NCBI GenBank assembly: GCA_030562195.1
Contig: CM060200.1
Location: 33,953,023-34,017,022, forward strand
Origin: Nipponacmea schrenckii
Taxonomy: Eukaryota > Mollusca > Gastropoda > Lottiidae
Reading direction: 5' to 3'
Length of the DNA stretch: 64,000 bases
In this document: positions 31,881 through 46,800 of the stretch, piece by piece
Layout: the number at the start of each line of letters is the position of its first letter
Position numbering within the stretch: the stretch's first letter is position 1
The notes under the pieces: generated by a model
Told to the model about the DNA's origin: nothing
Databases searched by the model: none
The model's input: the letters and a program-made list of their open reading frames with translations, nothing else
Position numbers and translations under genes: made by a program

Positions 31881-34800
31881 ATGAAGTTGAATAGAAGGAG
31901 TTATTGGTTTGCCACTGTGGTTTTGATCATAAACTTCACAATTGGTAAGTTCCATTAGTTATCATTATGACTAGACAATAAAAAAAAATCTTTGTTAGTG
32001 ATACAATTGTACATAATTTTTCAATTACAACTTGACTCAATTAAACTGAACTGTATATAGGAAATATTAACAATGGCATCACAATTCATAAGTCAAAGTC
32101 TACAAATCGTTGAAACCATTAAAGACGAAAATGCTTTAGTGAGAATTTGCTGACTGACTAAGCCCTATTCATTGCATTGTGCCCACCCGATTTCTATTTG
32201 AAATAAGTAGTTTTCTACTACTAATACTTATACTAATACTAACAACAATAATAATAATAATAATACTAATAATAATGATGGGAAAATCTTCCCTGGTATC
32301 CTCCTAAACTACATATACAAAAATATACAACGTAAAGTTTTAAAATACACATACAAAAATTATAAAATACACATACAATTATATAAAGCGTATATTATAC
32401 ACATTATTAATATACAAGGTAAGGATGTAAAAACTAAAAACTGGCATTAACATGGTGGTGGTGCTTTAGCTCAGCCTTATTTTAAACATAGCTAGTGAAG
32501 AAGATGATTTAATTGTTTGGGACAAAGAGTTCCAAAGTAGACTTGCTGTATATTGGAAGATTCGTTTCATTTCCTCCAGTTTTCATAAAGATCTTCATTT
32601 GGTTTGCAAGCGTATATATTATACAACTATTGTCAATGATTTTAGTAGGTACACAGCGATACCGTATCTTTTCAAATATATGTTACTCTCGATGGATTCT
32701 ATGGTCACAATTCCAATATTCTTTTTTCGAGGAAAAGAAGTGTTTTTAGTGGTTACCCTACGTCCTTGCTTTTCTCTTGTCTCAATCTACATCTTATGAA
32801 CAGACAGAAGATACACCACTTGGATAGAAATTTTTATAAGCTTAACATATAACAACTTTCCTGTATCTTTCCTAAATCAGTCTCAAACCAGATCAAGGGA
32901 AGATTTAAACCATATACTTTTTACAGAGTGAATTCAATTTGATGTATCCTACCTTAAAATGTTCAGTCATAACAGAACTATATGAATCTACTTATATCGT
33001 TTTGTCTGAATGACTGAAAACTTGAAAGAATCCTGATTCCTCAGACTGCACCATTCAAGGTCACGAATCAATCATTATAATTAGTAATATGCTGTACTAT
33101 TAGTACAAAAAGTATTTTTTGACGTTTTCTATACAATCCGAGCTTGTTATAATATCATTAGAATGATGAATGGGGTGGTTCCTATTTCGAGAGACATGTA
33201 ATCTTTTTGCATGGAGGACAATAAGCCCTACATTTATTTTTGGTGAAACAGGCTTTCTCTGTGGTGCCACATAAACCCAACACCAAGATTCTTTCATGGT
33301 AATGTTTTCAATTGATTTTCAACTTCGATATGATGTTTCGTTTAAAATATATGAACTCTTTCTTGCTGACTTAAACAATTTCGAAAGCCGACCAGACAGT
33401 GACTGATTAAATTTACCTGTAAGTGATCAATAACACGTTGGATTTTTAAAATGTTGGTACAAATAATATTTAGTTATAGGTATACTCCATAAAGACATCA
33501 CAATATCGAATGGACCAATATACAATGCTAGCTTCAATTGCCTGAAATGGTTGACTTTTTCAAATCAGTATAATGGTATTTATTCATTGAAATGAGAAAT
33601 GACAATTTTCCTTTTATTTCTGGATGTGCTCATAAAATTGTTTCCAACTATACTATAAGAAAACAAACATAAAACACAAAGCATATCCTTTGAATTCTGT
33701 TTTCATATATACGATCAGCAACTACAAAAGTAACAAGCTAATTCTATATCTAGCACGTCCCCGATCTCTCATTTTATTACACTATATTTCTCAATAAACC
33801 TCAGTAATTGCCGTTCTTCAAACTAATATATACAGCAAGACAATTATTTTAAAAGATAATATTCTTTCTGGCAACTGGCTTAAAGCTAAATAAAACAATA
33901 AACTTATATCTATTTCCTAATTCCCGCACTAAGTCCACAATTTGTTATATTTTACTGAAAGCATATTTAATATCAGAAAAATTAAAAAGTAGGGTGGTAA
34001 TATAGTTATAGGTTTCATAACGTATCACCCAGAGAAATTAACCATAAAATGCTGGTGGTTGGTAGGCTATACTCAGGAGATATTACTTAACTGGATTGTT
34101 ATAGTTATGAGTAAAGTTATTGTTTCTCAATCATTATGGACCATACAATTATTTGAAATAACCCTAGTTTGAAAATAACAATATCTCTTTCTGGCCTGTA
34201 TTGAATGGTTTTCAGAATAACTGACCATACACCATATATTTTATGCAAATTGATCAGTTCATAAACCTTGCTTTTAAGACTCCCCAGTTCTAAATTTATG
34301 TACGATTTGTGGAGTAATTGACCATAACACATAAATCTTTACATTACCAGTGACCCTGACCTTACTTTAGGTAACAGCAGCTTGTTTGCTTCAAGATATA
34401 TATTCTGATTTGACGTAATATTTTTGTGTTTGAAAATCAGATCTTAGCTGATCTATAAAAAAAAAACCATAAAAGCAATTCAATGAAAATATTTTTTATT
34501 CGGACTGGACTGTTTTGTTACTTATGAACTTGAGTCATTGTGTCAGTGTAGACCGGTTTCATTAGTAACTGAACTACCTATAAACTCAAATATACATCTT
34601 TGATCTATATGCCACATCTCGCCAAGATTTTCTGGAAGGTAATTTTTTTTTCCGCAATTGATGGATTTCGTTCAAAATTAGTGGTACAGTTCTTTTCTGA
34701 CAAAAGTAACCATAGTAAACTTTTGAAATTTCTGACCTTATAATAGGGCTTTTAGACTACATGTATATTGTATTTTTATGAGTAATTGGCCATAACGTGT

Positions 34801-37800
34801 AATCAATTCCGAGTGACCTAAACCGTTGATTTGATTGTCAACATGTTACGACCGATAGGTAATCATCTAGAAGAACAGCTATCAAAATCACAATAGAAGA
34901 TCACAGAATCCAATTTAATTAAAAACGAACACTTGCTATTGATTGGTAATGAGAGGAATGTAAGGGACCGTTCCACGTAAATTATGATTACACTACTGTG
35001 GTATTTTATATGCGATATGAATGCACTCTCCACATTCATAGCATGTTGGAAATGCTCAAAATTTCTACCTCATATTTTATAGTTTTAAATCTAATCATAA
35101 ATCCACACCTAATTGTTTGAGTTAAAGAGTTATCAATAAATGTGTAGTGGTTCTTTTAATATGAGTTCATAAGGTCTTTAAATATTGACTATACGCTCAT
35201 TCTGAAATGAATAACATTCCTTTATCTATAGAGTCGCTAATACACATGGCAGTGTATTTCAATAGCTTTAGTTTATTGCTTTTTAAGTGTCCCTTATGAC
35301 CAATTGTAAGAAATTAGATTTCTTTTCTCATATTAAATGCCATTTAAAGGAATTACCCTGATAACAGTGGCTGGGTATATGTAGGGCTATTCCAGTCTGA
35401 AATATCTGACGGGTATTTATAGGTGAAGGGCTAAAGATCAGCAGTAGACCTACTCTCCAAAGGCCCATATTAAATTTGCATACTTAAATTTGTTCAGATG
35501 GTGAAACTGGTAAAAATGTCGTTGAACAGGATTCACATTTTTCAGATCGAAAGAAAACCGTAACGAAATATGAAATGACAGAATGTTCAATTTGAGGACG
35601 AATTCTATCAGCCTTCCTAGTGACCTCTATCTGATCTGATAAATATAAATTCATCTTTTTATAAATTGATTATTGATAAACCAATGGGAAATGTAAATGA
35701 CCAAATAGACACACTGTGCTATCATATTTCCTGAGGTCAGGTTCTTATATTACCAGAACCAGGTGACTCATTTTGATAGCAAGTGCGATGTGACTTTGAA
35801 ATTGAAATTATAATTTTTAACACGTTGAACGAAATAGAAGCCATTTCTCTTTCATGTTTCATTCAATGCTCACTGCATGACGTTGCACGTTTTCATTTGC
35901 GAATCAATCGGATTTTTTTTCTCTGGTAAATTAAGTTAAACATTAGAATATATATCATAACTTATGGAATGTATTTATTTAGGTCATTATTATAATGAAA
36001 TTAAGATTGTGAATAATTAGGTCAGCCTAAACACTGGATAATGAATAATTCAAATGGTCCAGAACATCAATTATGGGAAATGTCGTTATTTATTCCACAA
36101 CCATTGGTTATAACCAACACTGAATGCTCGAACAGGATCTTTATTTCTCAACTTTTGTTTTTATTTTATCCTTCCAACTAACCTTCAAACGAGATATAGC
36201 CTAGCAAATACAGTTTGTTTTAAAGTGGCCCAGGCTTTATTTGCTTCGGACAATCATCCGACAGCCTCAAACACATGAAATCTTTTGGTTAGTTAATTAG
36301 AAATAGTCTACAGGGCTTACCTTTGAAATTTGAGCCTTCAAATCCATGTGTATCCATAATTATCCGTGTTTGAAAAATCATAATGTCGTAAGAAATTACG
36401 AACGTCCCGCCATATTGGAAAACGGTTCGTCTTGATAATCAAAGAGTTATCCTTCCCGTCGTGCAATAGCGGTCATCTATATAAATAGACTACAACGCAT
36501 TTTTCAATTGTAGACTTTGTCAACAGGACACACAATTTTCAGACTGACTGGAGACCAGTCGCGTACAGCACGGAAAAAAAATGAAAAGTGAAATTTTTTG
36601 CTTGAGGTATATTTCAAGGTATTTTGCGATTTTCTTGGGGCTTGAGTATTTCTGAGGACTGTTTAAATGTAACAAAGGCCCAAAACGACCCCTAAAAATC
36701 AAGCCTGGGCCTCTTTAATCTAAGGTGATTTTCCAGTTGTCTTTGGATTAATTATTAGGTCGCAACAGCTGTTTTATTCATATTGCTTATAATTAAAGTA
36801 GGCCCTCTTCATAGAATACTTATTTTGGGATTTCCAGAAATCTAATACCTTGGCTTCGAAGCTGATTTCATCCAGCGTTGTATTGTTCACCCACCAACAG
36901 TGAAAGCCGTCGTGAGACCTTGTGGAAAAACTCATTTTGCCAACAACATAAACGAAAAGATTAATTAGTTTTTAGCTTCATTACTATAGAACATGTAAAA
37001 TGTAACGATGTGGTTTCCATGGATTATTGCTTCACAGCAGTCGTCCAGCTCGGCCCGAATGTTAATATCATACGTAAATCTATTAACATTTGCTATTTGA
37101 TCGGTTATAAAGATAAAAAAGAATATTTATTTTGGGTCATTTCACCTCGAGGTGAATTTTTCATTGCGAAAAAGGTAGAAAAATACATCAGACTGGTTAG
37201 TCTTTGACTAGCTGTTGTCAGAAGTTATGATTTACGAGTGTTTTTTCATGTGTTTTAAGTTGATGGAAAGAGATAAAACGGGTGAAAGATAATAAACAGT
37301 TACAACAAACTGCCGGTAGTTATTGTTGTTTATCTTTATCATATCTTTATCATATTCATTTAGTTAGGTATGAAGAGTTCTCATTAACCTGAGAGATTTC
37401 CGTTAGTATACAGAGAAAGTGACCATGAGCTAAAGTGGTATGTTGGTGATCTTGTAGAGCATTATGACTCAGTATTTCGTCATTATTTTGCATGTTTTTC
37501 AATAGAACATCAAACTGTTCCAACCCTTGTATTCAGTTCTTTATAAAAGCCAAAAATCAAACTGTTCATACCACCAATATTGTAATCAGAAACTTTCTTC
37601 TTCAAAGACTGAATATAATTAAAACTTTCTTAGAATAAAAAATACCTCATAGAGAAAAAATCTCGGTAGCTTACGGGGAAAAGTAACTTAGTAATAATTT
37701 AATTATAAGATTGCATTTTGTGATAATCATAAAACAATTTGTTTCTTTGTTTCTATCCAGGCGATCTGGAAATAACTTACCATACATGAATTACATAATT

Positions 37801-40800
37801 GACCCATGACAGGTGATGATGACGTGATTACTATATTGTCCACTTTCTTACAATGCTTATGAACAAGGCCGACTCAATTTTGACGTAAGATCTGCAGTAA
37901 TCATAAATTTGCGATGTCCATTAACAATTACTGTCTGGGCAGATATTTATCCAATTATTCATATTCACCTTCTGTGAGCTGAACGTGTATCCATTGTTCG
38001 TTCTCTTGAGAACGTGATGGAAATTTCCATGGACTATTTGTCTGTTTTTGTATTGCTGTATCACCCCACTTAGCATTTTTTTACTTTTAGAAATTTTAAC
38101 CAATCTAGGTAATGTGTACTGCATTATTTTTTTATTGACTTAAGTTTACGTTAACATTGCATGATTAAAATAAATAATTCCAAATTACCTTTTCAAACTT
38201 CAGTACACTTGGCTTGATAATTCTGTCAAGGGACATGATTAAAAGTATTCTAGCACAAATTAGACCATTGGCAAAAGAACATTGATAAAGTTAAAAAAAA
38301 CCCATTATAACTTGATTTGACAATATTATCCTTTCCAAACATGAAAAGATGCCATATATCTCTGCAGGATAGCATGAAACCTACTGACAGGTTTTTTCCT
38401 TTATTACCAACATCATATTGTAATATTGTTTTTAAATTGCATATTGTTTATTAACTGGAATATTATTCATTAACTGGCATGTGGCGAAGTTAATAATGTT
38501 TTGAAATTGAAATGCATTTTTAATACATTATCATATCCAAAGGCGTCGTGATGAAGTTTAGTTTTCTGATTGTCATATTTGTAAGTATTGGCTCCACATC
38601 TTTCAAATATAGCGGTCAACGACTTCATAGATACTTTTGTATGGGCAGCCAGATTGTGTATTGACATGACATGAGATGCAGCTAAACATCCAGCAAGGGT
38701 CGAATAATATTGATAGATGTATTTGGTTTTGATTTCTTTTTTGTTTTGAAATGACTTATCCTCAAACAGATTCCCACAAAATAGATCTTCACAGTGTCAA
38801 CTGTTACGAACTTTTCTCATGGAAGTGTCTTACTCCAATATGACCAGATTGAAAGCGAACGAATAGAGCCCTGGCTCTCGACAGAAAAAAATGTAAACAA
38901 TGTGGCTACTCATGAAATCAAGTGCTTTGGTTGGTTGTATTCAAATAGACACAATTACAAACGTCAGTGATACAAGAAATATTCATATTTAGACGCTGCC
39001 AGTAATGTTATAAGTTGACGAATATTTAAACTATAAAAGTATCATATGAAAGTGTGAAATCAAGCATTAAAAAATGTCACGACAATCATATGAATATAAA
39101 TATGTATTTTTATGTTTGATACATAGATATAGAGAGACGTGAATTGAATATATAATATGACAATATAAGTCTCGCCATTACGATTCCATATACAATGGAG
39201 AAACTTTATGTTTTAGATTATTTATATTTAACGGTCGTCCTCGGTTATGGTCGGATGTGAAATGTTCACCGTTAGTGTAGGACAATAAAGGTTACATTTG
39301 CGGTTGGTTTACGTGTTGCTTGGTAGTTATACAAAGCTGAACAATTATCCCTTCCGGATTTTTGTTCAATGTCTTTGTGCTTCACTTGGTAAACTGGTCT
39401 GTAAACTGGAGAGCCTAGAAAACAAACCATAATCTTAATAATCACGAATATAATTATGCAAGGAGTAGCCTATGTCACAAGAATAGAAGTTGGGAAATAA
39501 AACAGTGTAATCAAGATACCAAAGTCATCGAGAAGTTTATTCTAATGAGCTATTTGTTATATTATCATTGACAAGATCTGTCTCAACCTATCTTAACACT
39601 CGTCTAACCAATGAATTAAATATCTATAACTTCTAGATAATACCATAGAACTTAAATGTCTTACTTCAAATTTCATTGGATTATCATTCATTCAATTGGA
39701 GGGTGTCTGATCCTGCGGACGTCTAACCATTCTTGAGCTTAAAGGGGTTACAAGAGGTTTTTGACTTTCTTGAGAAATGGAAATAAATGTGACATAAAAT
39801 ATATCTCATATTCCCAAACGAACGTCCATATTATTTATTGTCGTCATTATCTGAAAATAAATGGTGTTTAAGCCAATTACAAATGGTTAGGAAATGGATC
39901 CAGTCTTCTCTTATATTTCAAACACATTGTATGCATTTCACAATACTTTATAGTGCAACGGTGAATTCTAACTCAGTTTTTGAGCCAATATTATAAATAA
40001 ATGAAATGATATCAAAGAAACTTTTAATGCTATTCTGTCATGCATGGAGAATCTTGAGTATAGAAAAAAATATATAACGAGCAAATCGTATTACTGATAA
40101 AACTTTCATTGGAATTCCAGTATTCCCAGACGTCTTAGAGACATTAATTGGAAATAATTCCAATGATAGTTGAAATTGACTATCCTTAATCTATTGAAGA
40201 TGACAAAAAATCTTGTTTTAATCTCTTTATAGAATAAGACCCTACTAGAAATCCAGATATATTATTCTTTTGTCACCTATCTGCTCTCAAGTTTTATTCG
40301 ACTGTTTTTTATTGTATTTTGTAATGTAGCCGAATGAGTTTACAACTGTAAGCATAACTGTGTTAATTTTGAGATTCATGTAGTAATATAAAGAAATGAT
40401 ATATTAATAATTCACAACGATTACGCCCTACCCATCATAATATGCTATGTGCTGAACAGTGATCTTCAAGATAATTCTAAATACTCTGAATTGGTGAGAA
40501 GGTATCAAACGTCTAGGAAATGATTTTTCCGAGATTATTCTTAGTTTGCCTTATGAGTATATCACATAATGACGTCGTGTGTTCTTCTTACTCAGAGCCT
40601 CGCTGTCTTTTACCAACCATTTTATATCAAGAAAACTACAGATTTGTTAGACCCACAGCTGTTATGATATATCTTTATTGATAATATCAGACTAAAATCC
40701 CCCCCCCCCCCCGTGTCTATTCGTTGACATTTATTACACAGACGGTCTTACATATTATTAAATATATATAAAAACCGCCCTTCATTTTGTTCAATTTAAT

Positions 40801-43800
40801 TCAAATTGAGATCAGTGTAAAGGTTCTCAAATTATCTCCAATGACATGTCGAGTAGTTCAAGGCTTAGAATTACATCTGTTGGTATGTCAATTGAATAGA
40901 TGTGGAGTGTCCAAAGCTTAATTAATTTAATTTTAGTGCAATCTTTGGAGATCAATTTATCATGGAGCAACAAATGATTTTCATGCATGTTTCTGTTTCC
41001 ATTTTGAGCACCCTCTATGTACTCGTATAGAATCACCTTACTATAGTGTGTTTTTGATTAATAAAAGTTGCGTTTTATCAGATAAGGTCACCATTTTCAT
41101 ATTTTATTACTATATAATTAATCGCACGGAAGATCACAACTTTACGCTTTTTTGTATAAAAAATGGAAATGGTCAGGTGCGAATTACTTGACTGTTTTAA
41201 ATTGTGTAGCGCAAAGTTTGAATGTGCAGAACATCATACACCACCTGTCGGATGATAGAAACCATCTTGTAGATGTAATGAAAATAAACTAGGTGTTCAA
41301 GTAAAAACATCAATATATCTATACCTTGTTTTCTTTTTAACTATTTATTTAACCTATTCCATTACAACCCTAAACAACTATTCTATAAAGTTAATATTAG
41401 TTTATATTTTGCGCATTATACTATTTTATTAGTCATAGCCACTTACATTGGTCTAAGCACGTAATCTTCGTATATAAACCAATGGAGCACGAACTGGTAA
41501 GTTCCATCTTACAGGATTTTATACCCTGACATGTGACATATAAAGAATGCAATTGGTCTATAAAGAGCCTCTTAACTGAACACATTCTTAACGAACATTT
41601 GTATAAGATTCTCAATCTTATGATGTATTTAAACGCTGAGATTTTTTTCAGTAAAATGTTATCACTTCCATATATAAACTGGTACACAATTTATTATTCA
41701 CAGCTAGACAAATTATAAGAAGCAATCATGTAAAGTTTATGTATATATAAAGAATTAGACACACTTTAATGCTGTTAGTCAATTTAATGAAAAAAAATAC
41801 ATGTGTTGAATGTAATTTTAACTCAATGTAGCTCTCTAGAGAAAAAGATAAAATCACTTGATTTCTTTCAGCTGTTTTCAAAGATCAATCAAATATCGTC
41901 TGACTCTTGCTGCACCCGATTTCTAACGTTCCAAGGCAAAAACTCGTTATTTCTGTTTAAAATATCTTGGCTTTTAAAAATGTATCCATTTCATAACTTA
42001 AATTACAAGATAAGATATTTACGTTTCTTTTCAGTAAACGGTGCTCGAGGGATTATCGAATGAAGAGCAATAAATAATATAACTGTGACTGAACAGTTTA
42101 ACTACAACTGAACTACTAGTATATTTGCGATTTTCTAAAACATCATGTCAAAGAAAACTCTTTCTTGGTGAATGTGTAACCGAAAAAACATTAAGTGAAG
42201 ATCCGTCACAGACATGCCAAAATGTAATGACATAGAACAGAATGCAGTCTGTGACATTGAAATTATTAAGTCAAGTGATTCTCCATTCAGGCATTACAAT
42301 CCCCTCATCTTTAATACAGTGTGTTTTTGATATTATATTCAAAAATAAATTTGAAATGTTTTATGAGTGTGTATTAAAGGGATAGGTAAACTATTTAAGA
42401 CTAAGGCGTGAGTGCTTTTACAATTAAAATAACAATCCAGGAAAAAGCCAAACTATGCAGTAGTTGTGGTAAATACATAAAAACACGTACATATAGATAC
42501 AAACTTGTCGTTAATGATGATGATCTGAAAATAATAAACGACGATATGTGTTTTCATTTACAACAAACGATTCGAGCGAGATATAATAGTCTCGGTCGAA
42601 CCGACCCAACATCGCGGCATACGATGCAAATGATGCGATATATATATTTTACAGTTTATTAATCTGTTTTCTTTATCCAAATAAACAATAGTTGATGGTA
42701 ATCCTTGTAAGACATTTAGAAGTATCACTGCACTCTCTTAATAGTTGATGGTGTTGAATGATACTGTAATATAAAACCACATACCAACTCAGAAGACACT
42801 GACAGACATCATGGATCAGATAGTAACTGCTCTCTAGCCTGAAAGGAAGATTACTGACCCAATTTCGGCAACATTCCTGTGGTACAAAGGGGAGATATAG
42901 AAAGAAGTTTATGCCGGGATTTATTTAAATTTAAATGAGTTTAATGTCATTAAAGACAATTTATGTCAAAATTTCACATATCGTAGTCATACTTAAAACC
43001 TATATATATATTTTATTTCAATTTGATAGCGCTACTCAAACATTTGATATTCACAATATATAACCAGTAAATCACTTATCAACGAGGTGCCTGTAAAAAA
43101 TTTTTTTGTAACCCTCCAGGGAATAATATTGGGCTTGGCCTTTAATCATCAACGTAATTAAATATTGATGTGGTTTTGCTGCTCGTCACTTCTACACCGA
43201 GTTGTTATCTTAATTCTAAGAAATTGAATGGAAATATACATTCTATTTAAATAATTCATAGAATTATTTATCATGTTAAAGTTAGGCTGGGTTTGTAACT
43301 TTGTTATAATTGGGATGGACTAGTTAGGTATTATTACTCGTAATGATATAGATAGCCACGGAATGTGTGGAATACACCCACAGTGCAGCCTGTAGTGTCA
43401 GCACAAGATAAGATCTATCTTTACAAAGTCAAGCTTTTAAGATCTTCAGCTAATATCTTGAAATCTTTGGGAACTTTTCTCGTTAAACATTTGTACTACA
43501 CCTGTCTTAAATATACGTTTTATCTCCCTTTTGACAGTTGATTATTCACCCAATTATGCATTTTGATACAATGCACATTAGATACAGCCGTGTGTTATAC
43601 AGAATATCGAGGGCTCTGATTGGCTGTGTTCGCTACCGTACAATCCAATCAAATCGGAGTGCATAATGATTTCAATGTTTTAGACTGAGTGTATTAGAGC
43701 TCGAAATTGTAAAGGCTTGTATTTATAATTTGTGGTTGTCATATTTTTCTCCATAGTTTGTGGCGCAGGCCGGTTTGATATTAATTTGAATACAACTGAT

Positions 43801-46800
43801 AGAAAGTTAAAGCTTAACCGTAGAGACTTTTGGAAGTACTGTTTTACATATGATCGATGGTTCTTTTAATGTAGACATTAAAAGTGTGATTGGTGCCTTA
43901 CAGTAACTTGTAAATCCCATGCTCAGTTATTGAGTTTTACTTCTTAAACTTGTAATATTCGACTCCTCCAAACCTCAAATCATCAGATACCACAGATGAC
44001 ATTATAACTAAGTAACAGCACTCGAAATTTGAATTTCAAAAGATTGTATGGTTACATTTGTTAAAATAATTGGACAATTCTACTACCCAACCATACGAAC
44101 AATCATTTATCTAGACTGTAGAAAGACGGTTTAATATGATTCCGTTAATGTCTTTACATTAAGAGAAGAAACCAAAAACTTGAGAAGATCAAATCAAGAG
44201 ATACATCTTCCAATCCATTTATGTACCTGTAAATCCATTTGTCTATCCCAGAAGAAAGATTATTCGGATGATTTATTTTCAGCGAGTCTATGATGAGTAA
44301 AATAACAATAAACTAGATATTAAATATCTGTATTTATATTTCAAGATTTTAGTATATATCTCAATTGGCTGAGATAACATTCTTGATAACCTGTACATAT
44401 CTTACAGAACACATTACTACATAGTTATATTCTCTAGTGGGATAATAGCAGGAACTGTTTACTGCCAGGAACCAGATACAACAGAAGGTTACTTCATTTT
44501 TAGTTGTAGAGAAAGTTTCCAATACAATAGAGTATAGCCTAGTCTATCTCAGATAACAACGTTTTCAAGGCCATCGTTTTTATGTTTGTCAAGATATTTA
44601 GGTTGGGGTCTTTGCTTTGAAAATGTGACAAGCTTTTTATTTAAGAAAGCAACCCTATTGAATGTTTGATCAAACCAACAGTGCTATGTTTATCTCGTTA
44701 CCTATGTTAGGCAATAAAATATACATCTAAATAATTGAAATACATGAATATTTAAAATCTTCGTGCGAGAAGGAGTTACTCCTTAAGCCAAACATCAAAC
44801 ATTATTTTATTGAGTCTTCACTCGGGTTCTATTCATTGACATGAAATATATCAGTCTGTAATCAATCGATTGCATGGAAGATTATTTTCTGTACCTTTAT
44901 CTTTTGAGTAGTTTAGAGAGTAAGCATTGATTCGGACAGTGCTTCTGGATCTAGGTCTATAAGCAACCCAAAGGATGCACTCGAAATTCTCTTGGGTGCA
45001 ATGTGAATTCGGATAAGAGGGAAGCTTGTAAATAGGGAAAAAATCATTGATTTTCAGAAACGTTCATCATCTGAACTTATGCACAGTGTAAAGCACCAGT
45101 TCACGTGGCTTGAAGACATATCTGTATAAATACATGTAAAGATCAGCCTTGTATCAGCCTAGTAGATCTCATGGCAACCGGATAACTACTTCCCATAGCT
45201 GTTAGAGAATCTGATCAATCCATTGATTGTAGTCATATTGACCACGTTGTACTTTTGGGTCTGGGCAGTCGATTAAGATTGACTACGATGGATCCGCTGA
45301 TATGCTTTGAATCGCATTCCACCTGTTTCTCACTTTGATCAAGAGAATTGTTCCCAGGCTGTTTTTCAAGAAGGCAAGTCTGTATGACTTAAATTTTTCA
45401 ACTGTTTAAGTTAAATGTGATGTAGAAACCTGACAATTACTTTGATTTCTTTTAATTTAATTAACAAATTCATCACGCAAAGTCATATGTAGACACTAGT
45501 CTAGGATTAATCCTGTCAAGTTTGGATAAATTTTTGGAATAGGGTCAGATATAACTGAATTACAGTCGTAATCAACCGTTTCCGGGATCAAGTGCCCTGC
45601 TTATTATATGTATTTCCCATTTTGAATCATCAACAAAATCAAATACATTTGAAATTAAGGGTTTTAAACCTTTCACAATACTAAATCTTAATTAACCTAA
45701 TAACTACGTTGGTTTTACCACCAACACGGAATTTATAATGAATTTAAAACATATTGTTCTCATTAGCACTGATTATGTTAATTGTGTTTCTTATTGATGA
45801 CATATGTTATCTACCATTTAATGTTTACTTAAGTTTGTGTTCTGAATGTTTCAAAACATCTTTTTTATTATATTGGCTTCCATTAGCATTTTCAAAAATA
45901 TGGCCTATATAGAACATTCTGACCTATATTGAATAATATGTTCACTTTCAGAGGAAAACAACGAATTATCACTTCTGCAAACAGGATATTCCCGTTCCTA
46001 TTCATCTAGAAACACATGGCATCCAGAGTGAGTTCTGCTAGTTTACTTAATTGTGTTACCAGTTCTATCATCTGAATATTACACACAGAGACTTTTAATA
46101 TCTGCAAACTAGAGTGTCATAACAATGTACCATGTTACGGTATGATCCAGGACGTATGGCTAACACAATATACCAATGAATGATAAAGAGACTTACTATT
46201 CTGTTATATTACTTTATAACACTATGCGAGACGAGAATAAAGAATTTAAGTTCTTGTTCAATCAGACCTCAATTTTTATTTAACTTTTTTTTTCAAGAAA
46301 AGAACTTGTTACACTACGGTTCCAGCTTCTAATATTTAGCATACAATATTTTTAACTCTTGTGTGTCGATTGATTCCACTCAAAGAATGTAGGAAACAAT
46401 ATTGAGATCTTTGTTAAAAGTCAACTATACCCTACAGGCATATTATATTATTAATATATCAGGCCTGGCTCGTGGATTTCAACATAGATTTTCTTTGTGA
46501 AATATAGTACCATTGTTGAATACCGAATTAAAGAGGCTCTTTCGTAAAATTATAAGTGGATGACGTGCAAGATCAGGTTATTTTTTTAAGCTGACCATGT
46601 TTAAAACTCAAAACGTAAAAAGGCGTATGATGATATATTTTTACATGTTTCACATTGCCTTCACTAAAATAATGTTGAAAAGTGTATCGGAATTGAACCA
46701 AAAGTCTGAAAAAGGGATTTAGGAACTATCAGAACCATATTCATAATTGCCTGTCCGTAGACGTTTTCCAGGAGTATTTACAGGCAACTGAGATCAAATT

